A DNA stretch of 64,000 nt from Alcaligenaceae bacterium (GCA_013416485.1 JACCEO010000002.1:124001-188000), one strand, 5' to 3'; shown: positions 9,551 through 19,409, counted from the first letter of the stretch. Notes: generated by a model not told the origin, from the letters alone. Numbers and translations are program-made.

Positions 9551-10222
9551 CTAAGCCAGCATTTTCCCTGCACTAAGACGAATTTCTTTCTGACAACGCT
9601 GTGCCAGTCCAGGATCATGGGTCACCAAAACAAGTGTGGTGTGCTGTTCGGCTACCAAAGAAAACATCAAGTCCATCACCAAAGCACCATTTTGGCTATC
9701 TAGACTGCCAGTGGGTTCATCGGCAAATAGCACCTTGGGCTGGACCACAAACGCGCGAGCCAGTGATACCCTTTGCTGTTCGCCACCAGACAAAGTACGT
9801 GGATAATGATCTAGACGCTCAGCCAAACCAACACGCTCTAGCATGGCACGGGCAGCTTGCTTGGCAGGTTTATTTGCCAACTCTAGTGGTAGCATGACAT
9901 TTTCCAACGCAGTAAGGTTAGGCAAAAGCTGAAATGACTGAAACACAAAACCTATGTGTTCAGCTCGTACAGCGGTACGAGCCTCTTCGTTCAAGGTAAA
10001 TAGATCGTGACCTAACAAAATCACTTGTCCCGAACTTGGAACATCCAGACCTGCCAACAGTCCAAGCAGGGTCGACTTGCCAGAACCCGAGCTGCCTGTA
10101 ATAGCTACAGCTTGACCCGCATCTACAGTAAAGCTGACTCCGTCTAAAATATCTAGTGGTCCCGAAGAGTCGATTACTCTTTGGCCTAGTTGCCTAACTT
10201 CAATTGTATGGATGTTGCTCAT
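9551..10222 (-). CDS. ABC transporter ATP-binding protein, YbbA/LolD-like
   Basis: Cytosolic ATPase of about 223 residues. Walker A is GSSGSGKST, the Q-loop lies in FVFQSFQLLPNLTA, the signature is LSGGEQQRVSLARAF and Walker B is VLFADEPTGSLD, a pattern of the MacB/LolD/YbbA branch. The chosen start is the ATG at 10222 (MSNIHTIEVR); the frame is open to 10327, but that extension lies within tesA. The tesA gene diverges here, as in the E. coli ybbA-tesA arrangement. No permease partner is adjacent in this window. Confidence 0.85.
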   Translation of the reverse strand: MSNIHTIEVRQLGQRVIDSSGPLDILDGVSFTVDAGQAVAITGSSGSGKSTLLGLLAGLDVPSSGQVILLGHDLFTLNEEARTAVRAEHIGFVFQSFQLLPNLTALENVMLPLELANKPAKQAARAMLERVGLAERLDHYPRTLSGGEQQRVSLARAFVVQPKVLFADEPTGSLDSQNGALVMDLMFSLVAEQHTTLVLVTHDPGLAQRCQKEIRLSAGKMLA

Positions 10223-10880
10223 GATAATCTGGCGATTTTTAGCCTTTGCCTTTTGTTGTTTACAACTAAGTAACGTAGCTGCCCAAGCCCACGATACCAG
10301 TCCCTTGATTAGTCCTACAACCACCAACTTACCGGTTATTTTAGTGGTGGGCGATAGTTTATCTGCTGAATACGGCCTACGCCGCGATAGCGGTTGGGTT
10401 GCTTTGCTAGATCAACGCCTACGTGAAACTGGCAAAAACTACCAAATACACAACGCCAGCATCAGTGGCGACACCACCAGTGGCGGCTTAAGCCGTCTAC
10501 CAGCGACCTTGGCTCAGCAACACCCTGCCATCGTTATCATTGAACTAGGCAGTAATGATGCACTGCGCGGTCTAGCCCTAGATATGACCAAACAAAACCT
10601 AGATACAATGACAAAACTTTCTCAGGAGGCAGGGGCCCAGGTGCTATTGCTAGGTATGCAGATACCACCTAATTATGGTCCACGCTACACCGAACAGTTT
10701 CGGCAAAACTTTCTTCGCGTGGCCACGCGTCGCAATGCCAAACTGGTACCTTTCTTGCTAGAAGGTATAGCCCAAGACCCTAGCTTGTTTCAGGCCGATG
10801 CCATACATCCAAATGAAACTGCCCAGGCCGCTATAGCTGATAACGTCTGGGCAGTCTTACAACATATGCTGAACGAATAA
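10212..10880 (+). CDS. tesA: TesA-type esterase / thioesterase I (SGNH hydrolase)
   Basis: Periplasmic GDSL/SGNH hydrolase with thioesterase, arylesterase and lysophospholipase activity in the family, about 222 residues. After a signal peptide (IIWRFLAFAFCCLQLSNVAAQA), block I is VVGDSLSAEYGL with the nucleophile Ser. Block III is IIELGSNDALRG with Asn, and the C-terminal block is ADAIHPNETAQ with Asp/His. The start may be 10212 or the ATG at 10221; neither has a good ribosome site. The 5' end overlaps that of the divergent ATPase gene. The stop lies 4 bases from that of convergent ppiD. Confidence 0.9.
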   Translation: MLLMIIWRFLAFAFCCLQLSNVAAQAHDTSPLISPTTTNLPVILVVGDSLSAEYGLRRDSGWVALLDQRLRETGKNYQIHNASISGDTTSGGLSRLPATLAQQHPAIVIIELGSNDALRGLALDMTKQNLDTMTKLSQEAGAQVLLLGMQIPPNYGPRYTEQFRQNFLRVATRRNAKLVPFLLEGIAQDPSLFQADAIHPNETAQAAIADNVWAVLQHMLNE

Positions 10881-10884
10881 GTGA

Positions 10885-12849
10885 TTACTCAATATCCCCG
10901 GCGATAACGTTTTCAGCTTCAGGTAATAATTCGACCTTGGATTGAACACGCATCTCTTGCAGTACCGCTTTTTCTTCAGCTTGACCCCAGGCGCGATTTA
11001 ACTCACCAGGTAAGGCGGCGACTAAGGGGTTTTCCTTATCACCAGCGTGTACGGCTTCTACACGCACAATGGCATAACCTTGTGGGCCAGATACACCAGC
11101 ATAATGTGGCAAGCTTTTAGAAGCCACAGAATATGCGGCATCCAGTATAGGCTTGTCCAAGCCTAGCGGGCTGATCCTGCTGATTTCCAAGACATCACCA
11201 AAGCCTTCTGGTACGTCTTCTGTACTTGCCTGTTGTGCTTGCAAACTAGCCAAGACCTCTTGGCCTGCTGCTTGAGCAGCAGCTACAGCACGCTCTTCTA
11301 GCAAGATCTGACGTATGGTGTCAGCCACGTTTTCTAGTGGCTGCAACTGTACTGGCGTGATGCTTTCCACCCTGACAGCCAACATAGTATCTGGAGAGAT
11401 TTCAATCACACCCGAGTTTTGTTTTTCTGTGTAGGTTTGCGGCATGAACAAAGCCGTTCTAACACGAACATCATCCAGAATCGCAGCATCGGGGCTAGCC
11501 GAAGCCGCTTCTTGCCCTGCTTCTGTCACGGATAACAAACGATCCCTAGCTATGCCAGTCACGGTTTTCACTTGTAAGCCTAAAGCATCAGCAGCGGGCT
11601 GCAGACTTTCGGGGCTGTCATAAATTAAACCTGTCAGGCGAGTCGCCATATCGGCAAAACGCTCGGAACCTAACTGACGATTGATTTCCACTTGAAGCTG
11701 GGGCTTAACCTGATCAAAGCTTTCTACTTGCTCAGGCTGGATATCATTGGCAATGAAAATATGATAACCACCAGGACCATCGACAGCAGCCGACACCTCG
11801 CCTTTTTTCAGGGCGAATACGGTTTTTTCCAGTGGGCCTAACCAAGAGCCTTGAGTGATCCAGCCCAGGGAACCACCTTGGTTCGCCGTACCGGCATCTT
11901 GGGACTTAGTCCTAGCCAGCTCTGCAAAACCAGTAGCATCGGCTTGAGCCAGTTCAGCAATTTCCTGAGCTTGCTTCAGTGCGGCATCACGCTGCTCCTG
12001 GGTAGCACCGGCAGGGACATTGATTTGAATATGACTTAGATTAACGCGCGCCGGTTGCATATACCGTGCTTTATTTTGCTGGTAATAGGCCTGCAGTTCG
12101 TCATCGGTAACAGCTGGCAGATTTCCCATGGCAGCCGCTTCATTCAGCAACAAATACTGTGCGGTGACTTGCTCGGGCAACTCCAAGCTTGGCTTGTTGG
12201 CGTCGTACCATGCTTGGATATCCGCCTCAGTAATAACAATACTACTGATGTAATCACTGGCAGGCCAAGTTTTCAGGCGCACCGAACGCTGTTCAGTCAG
12301 GGCTTGTTCTATACGCTGAACCACAGGTACAGGTACGCTACTGGTTAACGCCACAGGCCCTAAGACACGATCCAGGGCCAATTCGGCCCGCTGGCTTTGT
12401 TCAAAGTCACGTATGGACATGCCAGCCGAAGCCAGTACCTGATTGTAGCGTTCGGGTGAAAACTGCCCATCCACCTGCAATTGCGGCATGGCGGCAATAG
12501 TTTTCCTTAAGGTAGCATCCGATACACTGAAGCGCTCTTTTGTTGCCGTCGTGATAATAACGCGACGGTCAATAAGAGTCTCTAGCAAAGCAGCGCGCAC
12601 CGGCGGATTATCCAGTACGGCAGGATCAAAACCACCTGGGCTGTTATTTTGCATTTCCTGCAATTGATAACGCCTAGCTTGGTCAAAATCCTCAGTAGTA
12701 ATGACCGTATCGGCCACCTTAACCAGGTCCTGATCACCAGTAGCATAGGTGGTGTAGCCGCTAACACCGATTAGGGCAAAGGATGGAAGTATTAACACCA
12801 GCAAAACAAACTGCATGAGGCGCTGGTGCGTACGAATAAAATCGAACAT
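10885..12849 (-). CDS. ppiD: periplasmic folding chaperone PpiD (SurA-N/parvulin)
   Basis: Membrane-anchored periplasmic chaperone near the Sec translocon, 654 residues. One N-terminal helix (FVLLVLILPSFALIGVSGY) follows MFDFIRTHQRLMQ. Next come a SurA-N-like helical region, a parvulin-type PPIase domain around residues 265-365 (VNLSHIQINVPAGAT, then GSLGWITQGSWLGPLEKTVF) and a second C-terminal SurA-like region. Size and order match PpiD. It stands alone: tesA converges from the left and the UgpQ gene diverges on the right. Confidence 0.93.
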   Translation of the reverse strand: MFDFIRTHQRLMQFVLLVLILPSFALIGVSGYTTYATGDQDLVKVADTVITTEDFDQARRYQLQEMQNNSPGGFDPAVLDNPPVRAALLETLIDRRVIITTATKERFSVSDATLRKTIAAMPQLQVDGQFSPERYNQVLASAGMSIRDFEQSQRAELALDRVLGPVALTSSVPVPVVQRIEQALTEQRSVRLKTWPASDYISSIVITEADIQAWYDANKPSLELPEQVTAQYLLLNEAAAMGNLPAVTDDELQAYYQQNKARYMQPARVNLSHIQINVPAGATQEQRDAALKQAQEIAELAQADATGFAELARTKSQDAGTANQGGSLGWITQGSWLGPLEKTVFALKKGEVSAAVDGPGGYHIFIANDIQPEQVESFDQVKPQLQVEINRQLGSERFADMATRLTGLIYDSPESLQPAADALGLQVKTVTGIARDRLLSVTEAGQEAASASPDAAILDDVRVRTALFMPQTYTEKQNSGVIEISPDTMLAVRVESITPVQLQPLENVADTIRQILLEERAVAAAQAAGQEVLASLQAQQASTEDVPEGFGDVLEISRISPLGLDKPILDAAYSVASKSLPHYAGVSGPQGYAIVRVEAVHAGDKENPLVAALPGELNRAWGQAEEKAVLQEMRVQSKVELLPEAENVIAGDIE

Positions 12850-13032
12850 GTATCACTCACTGACACGCAAGCCCTTATAGAACTTGCACGACGGTTACAT
12901 CAAAAAAGGCGATATAAATCGCCAAAAGTACGAAACACCCGAGGACTGCATAAATCAAGTGGTTCAGTTTACCACCACCCTGCCCAGCCTTGCGCAGTAC
13001 ACTTCCTTTATTTATTGTGATGAGCCCCTGAC

Positions 13033-13824
13033 ATGAGCAATCGCCCCTCTATTTGGCCCTACCCTGCACTTATAGCGCATCGCGGCGCAGGTAAACAAGC
13101 CCCAGAAAACACCTTGGCTGCCATACGCACAGGCAACAGCTACGGCTATAAAATGATGGAATACGATGTCAAGCTTAGCCATGACCAGGTTGCCATCCTG
13201 TTGCATGACGACGATATTTCTCGTACATCCAATAGCCAAGGCCTGGCCGCTGAATTAACTTTGAAAGAGTTAGCCAACATAGACTTTGGCGCTTGGCACT
13301 CGGATCCGTTTGCGGGTGAGCCCATAGCGACCTTGTCATCCATAGCGGCTTACACCCTAGCCAATGGCATACATAGCAATATCGAAATCAAGCCGCATAC
13401 TGGCCTAGAAGCGGTAACTGGCGCCGAAGTTTCACGCTTGGCACAAAAACTATGGTCAGGCGCCAGCCTACCTCCATTGCTATCGTCTTTTTCTGAAGTC
13501 GCTCTGGAAGCTGCTCAAAAAACAGCGCCAAATCTGCCTCGTGCTTTGCTAATTGCCAAAGAATTGCCTGATAATTGGCAGGAACGTGTGCAACGCCTAG
13601 GCTGTATAGGTCTGAACTTAAACAACCGCTACACCACCCAGGCTATAGTGCAGCAAATTATTGATGCGAGTTTTACCCTTGCCGTCTGGACCGTCAATGA
13701 TGCCGCCAGAATTCAAGAACTACGCAATTGGGGCTGCCATGCGGTATTCACTGATGAAGTCCATAGTATTTCACCAGCCGCATTCAATGAATATTCCATT
13801 CAGTCTCATGCCTCACCCCTTTAA
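13033..13824 (+). CDS. ugpQ: glycerophosphodiester phosphodiesterase, cytoplasmic
   Basis: Hydrolyses glycerophosphodiesters to glycerol 3-phosphate and an alcohol. The 263 residues show the GDPD set: HRGAGKQAPENTLAA (catalytic His and Glu), MEYDVKLSHD, LHDDDISRTSN (second His), SNIEIKPH (metal Glu) and AVWTVNDAARI near the end. There is no signal peptide, so it should be cytosolic like UgpQ. It is not next to the UGP-like ABC genes at 34-39 kb, which carry their own phosphodiesterase. rlmJ follows 23 bases downstream. Confidence 0.93.
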   Translation: MSNRPSIWPYPALIAHRGAGKQAPENTLAAIRTGNSYGYKMMEYDVKLSHDQVAILLHDDDISRTSNSQGLAAELTLKELANIDFGAWHSDPFAGEPIATLSSIAAYTLANGIHSNIEIKPHTGLEAVTGAEVSRLAQKLWSGASLPPLLSSFSEVALEAAQKTAPNLPRALLIAKELPDNWQERVQRLGCIGLNLNNRYTTQAIVQQIIDASFTLAVWTVNDAARIQELRNWGCHAVFTDEVHSISPAAFNEYSIQSHASPL

Positions 13825-13847
13825 TCTTATGTCCCAAGGATGCCTAC

Positions 13848-14702
13848 TTGTTTAGTTACCGACATGCCTTTCACGCAGGCAATCACGCCGACGTTTTAAA
13901 ACACAGCATTTTTTTACGCGTGCTAGATTATTACAACCAAAAAGACAACCCCTGGTGGGTTATAGACACTCACGCCGGTGCGGGGCTTTATGATTTACGC
14001 AGCGACTGGGCGATGGAAAATGGCGAGTTTATCGACGGTCTGGACAAGGTACTGGCTGCTGACAACAAGCCCGCCATGATAGAACGCTATCTGGAAGAAG
14101 TGCATCACCTGAACCCAGACGGTGTAGCCAACTTTTATCCTGGATCCCCCTGGTTAGCATTACAAGCACTACGTGAACGCGACCGTTTACGTTTATTTGA
14201 AATGCACCCTTCGGAAATCCATATTCTGCAGCAAAACCTGGATGTTGTTAATGCCACAGCACACAAACAAACTCAAGTCTATGAGGCCAATGGTTTCGAC
14301 GGCTTAAAGGGTTTGCTACCGCCACCGACCCGCCGGGGCATGGTGATTATTGATCCATCTTACGAAGACAAAAACGATTACAAACGCGTTTTAAAAACAC
14401 TGGATGAAGGTCTAAAGCGGTTTGCCACAGGGTGCTATATGGTGTGGTATCCCCTGGTACAACGACTTGAGGTCCAGGAAATGACGCGCGCCCTAGAGCG
14501 CTTACAAACCCCTTGGGTACATGCTGCCTTGACCGTGCGTAAGCCCTCTGCTGATGGCTTCGGCCTGCATGGTAGTGGCATGTTTATTTTGAACCCGCCC
14601 TGGACCTTGCACGCTGACCTAGAGCTGACCATGCCTTGGTTGAAAAAGGTACTAGGACAAGACGATAGGGCCAACTTTACGCTGACCCAATATGCAACTT
14701 AA
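13848..14702 (+). CDS. rlmJ: 23S rRNA (adenine(2030)-N6)-methyltransferase
   Basis: Methylates A2030 of 23S rRNA, 284 residues. It begins [18 protein letters not shown], the conserved RlmJ N-terminus, followed by [14 protein letters not shown] (SAM-binding) and [12 protein letters not shown], where DPSY replaces the commoner DPPY catalytic motif. The start must be the TTG at 13848: no in-frame ATG lies just upstream, and AAGGA sits about 7 bases before the TTG. The stop overlaps that of the convergent pseudouridine synthase gene (shared TTAA). Confidence 0.93.
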   Translation: MFSYRHAFHAGNHADVLKHSIFLRVLDYYNQKDNPWWVIDTHAGAGLYDLRSDWAMENGEFIDGLDKVLAADNKPAMIERYLEEVHHLNPDGVANFYPGSPWLALQALRERDRLRLFEMHPSEIHILQQNLDVVNATAHKQTQVYEANGFDGLKGLLPPPTRRGMVIIDPSYEDKNDYKRVLKTLDEGLKRFATGCYMVWYPLVQRLEVQEMTRALERLQTPWVHAALTVRKPSADGFGLHGSGMFILNPPWTLHADLELTMPWLKKVLGQDDRANFTLTQYAT

Positions 14703-15433
14703 AGGAAACGTTCGCCTTCTTTAAGGTAACGCCATTGGCCCGGAGGTAAGTCACCCAGCACAATGCGTCCCATACGTACACGTTTCAAGCCTATCACCTT
14801 CAGGCCTACCTGTTCACACATACGGCGTATTTGACGCTTCTTGCCTTCTTGCAGCACAAAACGCAACTGATCCTGATTCTGCCAGCTAACTTCGGCTCGT
14901 TTTAACGGTTTACCGTCCAAAGACAGGCCAAAGTTCAAAGCAGCCAGCCCATTGCTGGATATTTTCCCTTCAACCCGTACCAGATATTCCTTGTCGATTT
15001 CAGAATGCTCGTCAATCAACTGACGAGCGATACGCCCGTCTTGAGTCAGGACCAATAAACCTTGAGAATCAATATCTAGACGCCCAGCCGCTGCCAGACC
15101 GCGTAAATGAGACGGGTCAAAACGCAATGGCACCTTATCTACCCGATAACGGGTTGCTGCCGATATCAGGGACGCCGCCGGCTTATGGCCTTTTTCAGCT
15201 TGACCAGACACATAGCCTACGGGCTTGTTCAATAGAATAGTGACACGCGACGTTTGACGTTTTTTCGCTTGCCTTTCCAGGGTGATTTTTTGATCTGGCC
15301 ACGCCTTGGTACCTAGTTCGGAAACCACTTGGCCATCGACCCGGACCCAGCCACGCTCGATATAAGCATCGGCCTCACGGCGCGAACATAAACCTTGTTC
15401 GGCCATTAATTTTGAAATTCGTATTTTTTCCAT
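14699..15433 (-). CDS. rRNA pseudouridine synthase, RsuA/RluF family
   Basis: Isomerises uridine in rRNA, 244 residues. An N-terminal S4 RNA-binding domain ([20 protein letters not shown]) precedes the catalytic domain with [19 protein letters not shown], which holds the active Asp. [16 protein letters not shown] and a C-terminal [12 protein letters not shown] are of RluF/RluB type. The closest overall pattern I recall is RluF, but subtype is not certain. The start at ATG 15433 is preferred; the frame runs to a TTG at 15463. The 3' end overlaps rlmJ by 4 bases, convergently. Confidence 0.88.
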   Translation of the reverse strand: MEKIRISKLMAEQGLCSRREADAYIERGWVRVDGQVVSELGTKAWPDQKITLERQAKKRQTSRVTILLNKPVGYVSGQAEKGHKPAASLISAATRYRVDKVPLRFDPSHLRGLAAAGRLDIDSQGLLVLTQDGRIARQLIDEHSEIDKEYLVRVEGKISSNGLAALNFGLSLDGKPLKRAEVSWQNQDQLRFVLQEGKKRQIRRMCEQVGLKVIGLKRVRMGRIVLGDLPPGQWRYLKEGERFL

Positions 15434-15520
15434 GAGCGGTATTTTATGTCTTTGGCAAGACAATGTGCATAAAAGTGCAAATTACTTTTGATGTGAGCAA
15501 TGACATCACCTAAATAGGGT

Positions 15521-16024
15521 TCACTTGGCGCGTTGCCTGAACTTCCAAGGGGCTAATGCTTGTCGATTTGCCCATAGTCCTAAACGCTGATCGCGCGCTT
15601 GGGCTTGTAAAGCATACAGCGATTTGTCGATCACATACTGGTTGTATACCCAAGCGTATCCTGACTTAACCATTGCTTGATTCACATCGGTATCATCACA
15701 GTACACCTTACCCAGCAGGCGATCATACTGATCCTTAGCAGGTTGCTGAATGCGTGCTGTCGTACCAACAGGACAAATCGAACGCAAATAATCTCGAGAT
15801 TTGATACCATGTGCTTGGTCTAATTCAGGCGCATCAATTTGAGCCATGCGTACCCGAGTCGTGTTTCTGTCACCAGGACAACGCACCCGCATGCTGTCAC
15901 CATCGTGTACTGAAGTTACTTTACAGACCAGCTCTGGCGTTGTTGGTTCGGCCTGAACCGGGAAAACAAGTGCAGTCGCAATAGGCAGCAGAAAAAGAAA
16001 ACGCGATAGCGTCCAGTTCAACAT
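15521..16024 (-). CDS. secreted thermonuclease-family (SNase-like) protein
   Basis: Staphylococcal-nuclease-fold protein, about 167 residues, with a signal peptide (LSRFLFLLPIATALVFPVQA). The OB-fold signature is clear: VTSVHDGDSMRVRC, RVRMAQIDAPELDQ, DQYDRLLGKVYCDDTDVN and SGYAWVYNQY. It contains the Asp, Arg and Glu positions typical of active members. An AAGGGA box lies 6 bases before the ATG at 16024; the open frame upstream to 16081 lacks this. It could degrade extracellular or periplasmic DNA; the substrate is inferred from family only. Confidence 0.87.
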   Translation of the reverse strand: MLNWTLSRFLFLLPIATALVFPVQAEPTTPELVCKVTSVHDGDSMRVRCPGDRNTTRVRMAQIDAPELDQAHGIKSRDYLRSICPVGTTARIQQPAKDQYDRLLGKVYCDDTDVNQAMVKSGYAWVYNQYVIDKSLYALQAQARDQRLGLWANRQALAPWKFRQRAK

Positions 16025-16263
16025 AAACGTCCCTTTAAGGTAGCTATCGCCATCCAGTGGCAAGATTAACGCGTAGTACATTCGATCTATAGCATTCTAA
16101 TGTATCTATGAACACACGTTAAACAAACTACCCCTATTCGATCCTAATTACATTACCTGATCACATATATCAAATAGTTATATAGAAATAGAGAAACATT
16201 ATTTATCTGAATAAAAATAAGCACGTAGACTGAACAAACTTTTACCTGTCGATTCACTTTATT

Positions 16264-17493
16264 ATGACCATCAGTTCCACCCTAGCACTACCTACACCAC
16301 GCCATTTGCTACGCATCAATGCACTTCCTTTAGTTGTTTCTTTGGTGCTTCTGGTCGCTGGTGCCTTGTACTTGAATGACAACATTAGTGGCAAACATGC
16401 TGCCCTATGGGTAGTAGGTGCGTTATTGGGGGTCACGCTTTACCATTCGGCTTTTGGCTTCACCCAAGCTTGGCGTGTATTTGTCGCTGACCGTCAAGGG
16501 GCAGGCTTGCGTGCCCAAATGATGATGCTCGCCTTTGGTGTAATTCTGTTTTTCCCCTTCTTGGCGCAAGGCAGTCTAGGCGGACAGGCAGTAGGCGGTT
16601 TTATCGCACCGCCTGGGTTATCTGTTGTATTAGGTGCTTTCATCTTTGGCATAGGTATGCAGCTAGGTGGCGGCTGCGCTTCGGGTACCTTGTTTGCTGT
16701 CGGTGGCGGCAATACCCGAATGGTGGTCACGCTATTTTTCTTTATTGTGGGTTCAGTACTGGCTTTGTTCACCTTCCCCTGGTGGAGCTCTTTACCCGCC
16801 ATGAAACCAACATCACTGGTGAAGTCGTGGGGGCTCTGGCCTGCGTTGCTTAGTAACTTAGCCGTATTTGCGGCAATTGCCTGGTTCAGTATCAAGCTGG
16901 AAAAGCGCCGCCACGGCAAACTGATCTCTAGCACCACCCACTCCAAAGCTGGCCATAGCCTGCTACGTGGCTCTTGGCCTTTGGCATGGGGCGCTATTGC
17001 CCTGGTGCTGCTAAATTTTGCCACACTGGCTATTAGCGGACGTCCGTGGGGAATAATGTCGGCCTTTGGCCTCTGGGGCTCAAAAGGGTTAATCGCCCTG
17101 GACACCATGATTGATCCCAGCGAATGGGAATACTGGGAACGCGATCTTATGCCCCTAATGGACCCCATCAGCCACGACATTACTTCCGTCATGGATATCG
17201 GTCTAATTCTGGGTGCTTTGGCAGCTGCTGCCATAGCAGGAAAATTTTCCCCCGTATGGAAAATTCCACTGCCTTCGCTACTGGGCGCCATTGTTGGCGG
17301 GATTTTGCTGGGTTTTGGTTCCAGGCTGGCCTACGGTTGTAATATTGGCGCTTACTTCAGTGGCATGTTGTCAGGCAGCTTGCATGCCTGGATATGGTTA
17401 CCTGCGGCTTTTGCCGGTAGCGCCATAGGCGTGCGACTACGACCTTGGTTTGGTCTGCAAGTAGAAACAACGCCACCACCTTCCAGCTGCTAA
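16264..17493 (+). CDS. YeeE/YedE-family transporter (thiosulfate uptake-like)
   Basis: Polytopic inner-membrane protein of 409 residues with about nine or ten hydrophobic helices in two related halves. Each half carries a conserved Cys region: QLGGGCASGTLFAVGGGNTR in the first and RLAYGCNIGAYFSGMLSG in the second. These match the YeeE/TsuA family, where cysteines pass thiosulfate through the membrane. No TusA-like gene follows. The ATG has no clear ribosome-binding site and a 180-bp AT-rich spacer precedes it. Transport of a sulfur compound is a family inference. Confidence 0.85.
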   Translation: MTISSTLALPTPRHLLRINALPLVVSLVLLVAGALYLNDNISGKHAALWVVGALLGVTLYHSAFGFTQAWRVFVADRQGAGLRAQMMMLAFGVILFFPFLAQGSLGGQAVGGFIAPPGLSVVLGAFIFGIGMQLGGGCASGTLFAVGGGNTRMVVTLFFFIVGSVLALFTFPWWSSLPAMKPTSLVKSWGLWPALLSNLAVFAAIAWFSIKLEKRRHGKLISSTTHSKAGHSLLRGSWPLAWGAIALVLLNFATLAISGRPWGIMSAFGLWGSKGLIALDTMIDPSEWEYWERDLMPLMDPISHDITSVMDIGLILGALAAAAIAGKFSPVWKIPLPSLLGAIVGGILLGFGSRLAYGCNIGAYFSGMLSGSLHAWIWLPAAFAGSAIGVRLRPWFGLQVETTPPPSSC

Positions 17494-17523
17494 ACACTGG
17501 ATAGAAAAACAGATGAATATCAT

Positions 17524-17586
17524 TTAGTGGCTTAAACGGGCTTATATACTTAAACAAATGTTTAAATAAGTGCTCTAAGCCACTAA
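17524..17586. repeat. nested inverted repeats between the YeeE-like and PBP7-like genes
   Basis: Outer arms of 11 bp (17524-17534 TTAGTGGCTTA and 17576-17586) flank an inner dyad of 7-bp arms (17550-17556 and 17559-17565, TTAAACA). There is no T-run for either strand, so this is not a standard terminator. It could be an operator upstream of the carboxypeptidase gene. Confidence 0.6.
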
Positions 17587-17643
17587 TTTATTGGCAGTTT
17601 CTGCTAATATCTCTACAGTTAACCTGCCTGTAGAAGCCTAGCT

Positions 17644-18624
17644 ATGCCAATTGCCCAGCACCCTGCTCCGTCTCACTTATCTTTATGGTCGTTCATCGGC
17701 TTGCTGATGCTATTTCCTTTGGGCAACCACAATCAGGCTCAGGCGCAAACTACTGCTCTTACAGAAAACAGGCAGGTTCGCTCAGTAGAGCTTACACGTC
17801 AAAATCTACAGCCAGCCACTCAGATGATAACGGCGCCAGCTGCTGCCAGCATTGCGTCCTTGGGTACTGCAGCCCTGTTGCACTCTGAAGTCGCTTTTGT
17901 ACAAGACCTAAGTAGTACTGACGTTCTCTACGATAAAAATGGCGATGCCGTACGTCCCATTGCATCTATTTCTAAACTAATGACAGCGCTTATCGTGGCT
18001 GAATCCGGACTGGCGTTAGATGAAATGCTAACCATCAGTGACACTGACGTAGATCGTATGCGTAACTCACGTTCACGCTTATCTGTAGGTACTGAGCTAA
18101 GTCGTGCCGATATGTTGCACTTAGCGCTCATGTCTTCTGAGAATCGTGCTGCTCATGCCCTAGGACGCTACTACCCTGGCGGTATGCCCGCCTTTGTGCG
18201 TGCCATGAACGACAAAGCCAGGTCCCTAGGCATGCGCAGCACACGGTTTGTAGAGCCCACTGGGCTATCCGAAGACAATGTGTCCACACCACGTGACCTG
18301 GTCAAACTACTACAAGCCACCAATCAACATCCATTGATACAACGCTACACCACCGACGACAGCCACCAGATCGCTACCAACAATGGGCGCCAATTGGTCT
18401 ATAACAACACCAATCGCCTGGTGCTTAACGCCAACTGGGACATCCAGATATCTAAAACTGGCTTTATCAATGAAGCTGGGGAATGCCTAGTTATGCTGAC
18501 CCGCATCGGCAATCGCGATCTGGCTATAGTGCTGCTTAATTCTACTGGCCGTTACTCAAGAATAGGCGACGCCGTACGTCTGCGCTCTTTGTTAGAAAAA
18601 AGCACTGTACTGGCTATGCTGTAA
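17644..18624 (+). CDS. pbpG: D-alanyl-D-alanine endopeptidase (PBP7/8-like)
   Basis: Low-molecular-mass penicillin-binding protein that cleaves peptidoglycan cross-links in the periplasm, 326 residues. A long signal region (LSLWSFIGLLMLFPLG) is followed by the three active-site motifs: SISK at Ser108-Lys111, SEN at 165-167 and KTG at 271-273. Length and the motif spacing fit PbpG (S11 family) rather than DacA. The NRDE gene follows 13 bases after the stop, so the two may be co-transcribed. Confidence 0.9.
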   Translation: MPIAQHPAPSHLSLWSFIGLLMLFPLGNHNQAQAQTTALTENRQVRSVELTRQNLQPATQMITAPAAASIASLGTAALLHSEVAFVQDLSSTDVLYDKNGDAVRPIASISKLMTALIVAESGLALDEMLTISDTDVDRMRNSRSRLSVGTELSRADMLHLALMSSENRAAHALGRYYPGGMPAFVRAMNDKARSLGMRSTRFVEPTGLSEDNVSTPRDLVKLLQATNQHPLIQRYTTDDSHQIATNNGRQLVYNNTNRLVLNANWDIQISKTGFINEAGECLVMLTRIGNRDLAIVLLNSTGRYSRIGDAVRLRSLLEKSTVLAML

Positions 18625-18637
18625 CGGATAGCACAGT

Positions 18638-19402
18638 ATGTGTATTGCCTATATTGCCGTAGCCACCCACCCAAACTGGCCACTATTCATTGCGGCCAAT
18701 CGCGATGAATTCCATAATCGTCCCACCCTGGCCGCAGCGCCTTGGAAAACCAACAGCAACATTATTGGCGGCATAGACTGCTTGGGCAAAGGCACATGGC
18801 TAGGCATTACCCGTCAAGGGCGTTTTGCCTTACTAACCAATTTCAGGGAACCTGGTAAAAACAATCCCACTGCGCCATCGCGTGGTGAGTTGGTCAGCCG
18901 TTATCTAGATGGCAATCAAGCTACAGCAGACTATATGGCAGAAGTCCACCAACAAGGTGCCGCCTACAATGGTTTTAATCTATTAGCAGGCGATGCCAGC
19001 AAGGTCTGCTATGTGGGTAACCGCAGTAAAAAAATCGCCCCTGACGCATTAATCCCTGGTCGTTATGTTGTGTCTAACCACCTGCTAAATACCCCTTGGC
19101 CTAAGGCTGAACGGCTGCGACGTGCCCTAGACGCCTTACCACTAGATAGCCTGGAACAGTCACTGAATCCAGTTTTTTCACTACTAAAAGACCTAACTCC
19201 GGCCGATGACGAGCAACTGCCCGCCACTGGACTTAGCCTAGAACAAGAGCGCCTATTAAGCAGCCCATTTATTATCAGCCCAAATTATGGCACTCGCTGT
19301 TCTACCGTAATTGCCATGCACGCCAGTGGCCGCATTTTCTTCAGTGAAGTGAGCTATGACCCGGCAGGGATTGCTACGGAACGCCACGACTGGTTGGTAT
19401 AG
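18638..19402 (+). CDS. NRDE/TANGO2-family protein
   Basis: Protein of 254 residues starting MCIAYIAVATHPNWPLFIAANRDEFHNRPT-like: the conserved Cys2 and the NRDE signature are both present. Further family features are GGIDCLGKGTWLGI, RFALLTNFREPG and the C-terminal NYGTRCSTV. The family resembles Ntn hydrolases and has been linked to heme handling in animals, but bacterial function is unsettled. It is on the same strand as and just after pbpG, and is convergent with the YqeY gene (7-base gap). Confidence 0.9.
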   Translation: MCIAYIAVATHPNWPLFIAANRDEFHNRPTLAAAPWKTNSNIIGGIDCLGKGTWLGITRQGRFALLTNFREPGKNNPTAPSRGELVSRYLDGNQATADYMAEVHQQGAAYNGFNLLAGDASKVCYVGNRSKKIAPDALIPGRYVVSNHLLNTPWPKAERLRRALDALPLDSLEQSLNPVFSLLKDLTPADDEQLPATGLSLEQERLLSSPFIISPNYGTRCSTVIAMHASGRIFFSEVSYDPAGIATERHDWLV

Positions 19403-19409
19403 CATCCAC

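Noticed and set aside
16494-17291. 265-codon open frame antisense to the YeeE/YedE gene
   Set aside because: Shadow of a membrane-protein gene with family motifs on the plus strand.
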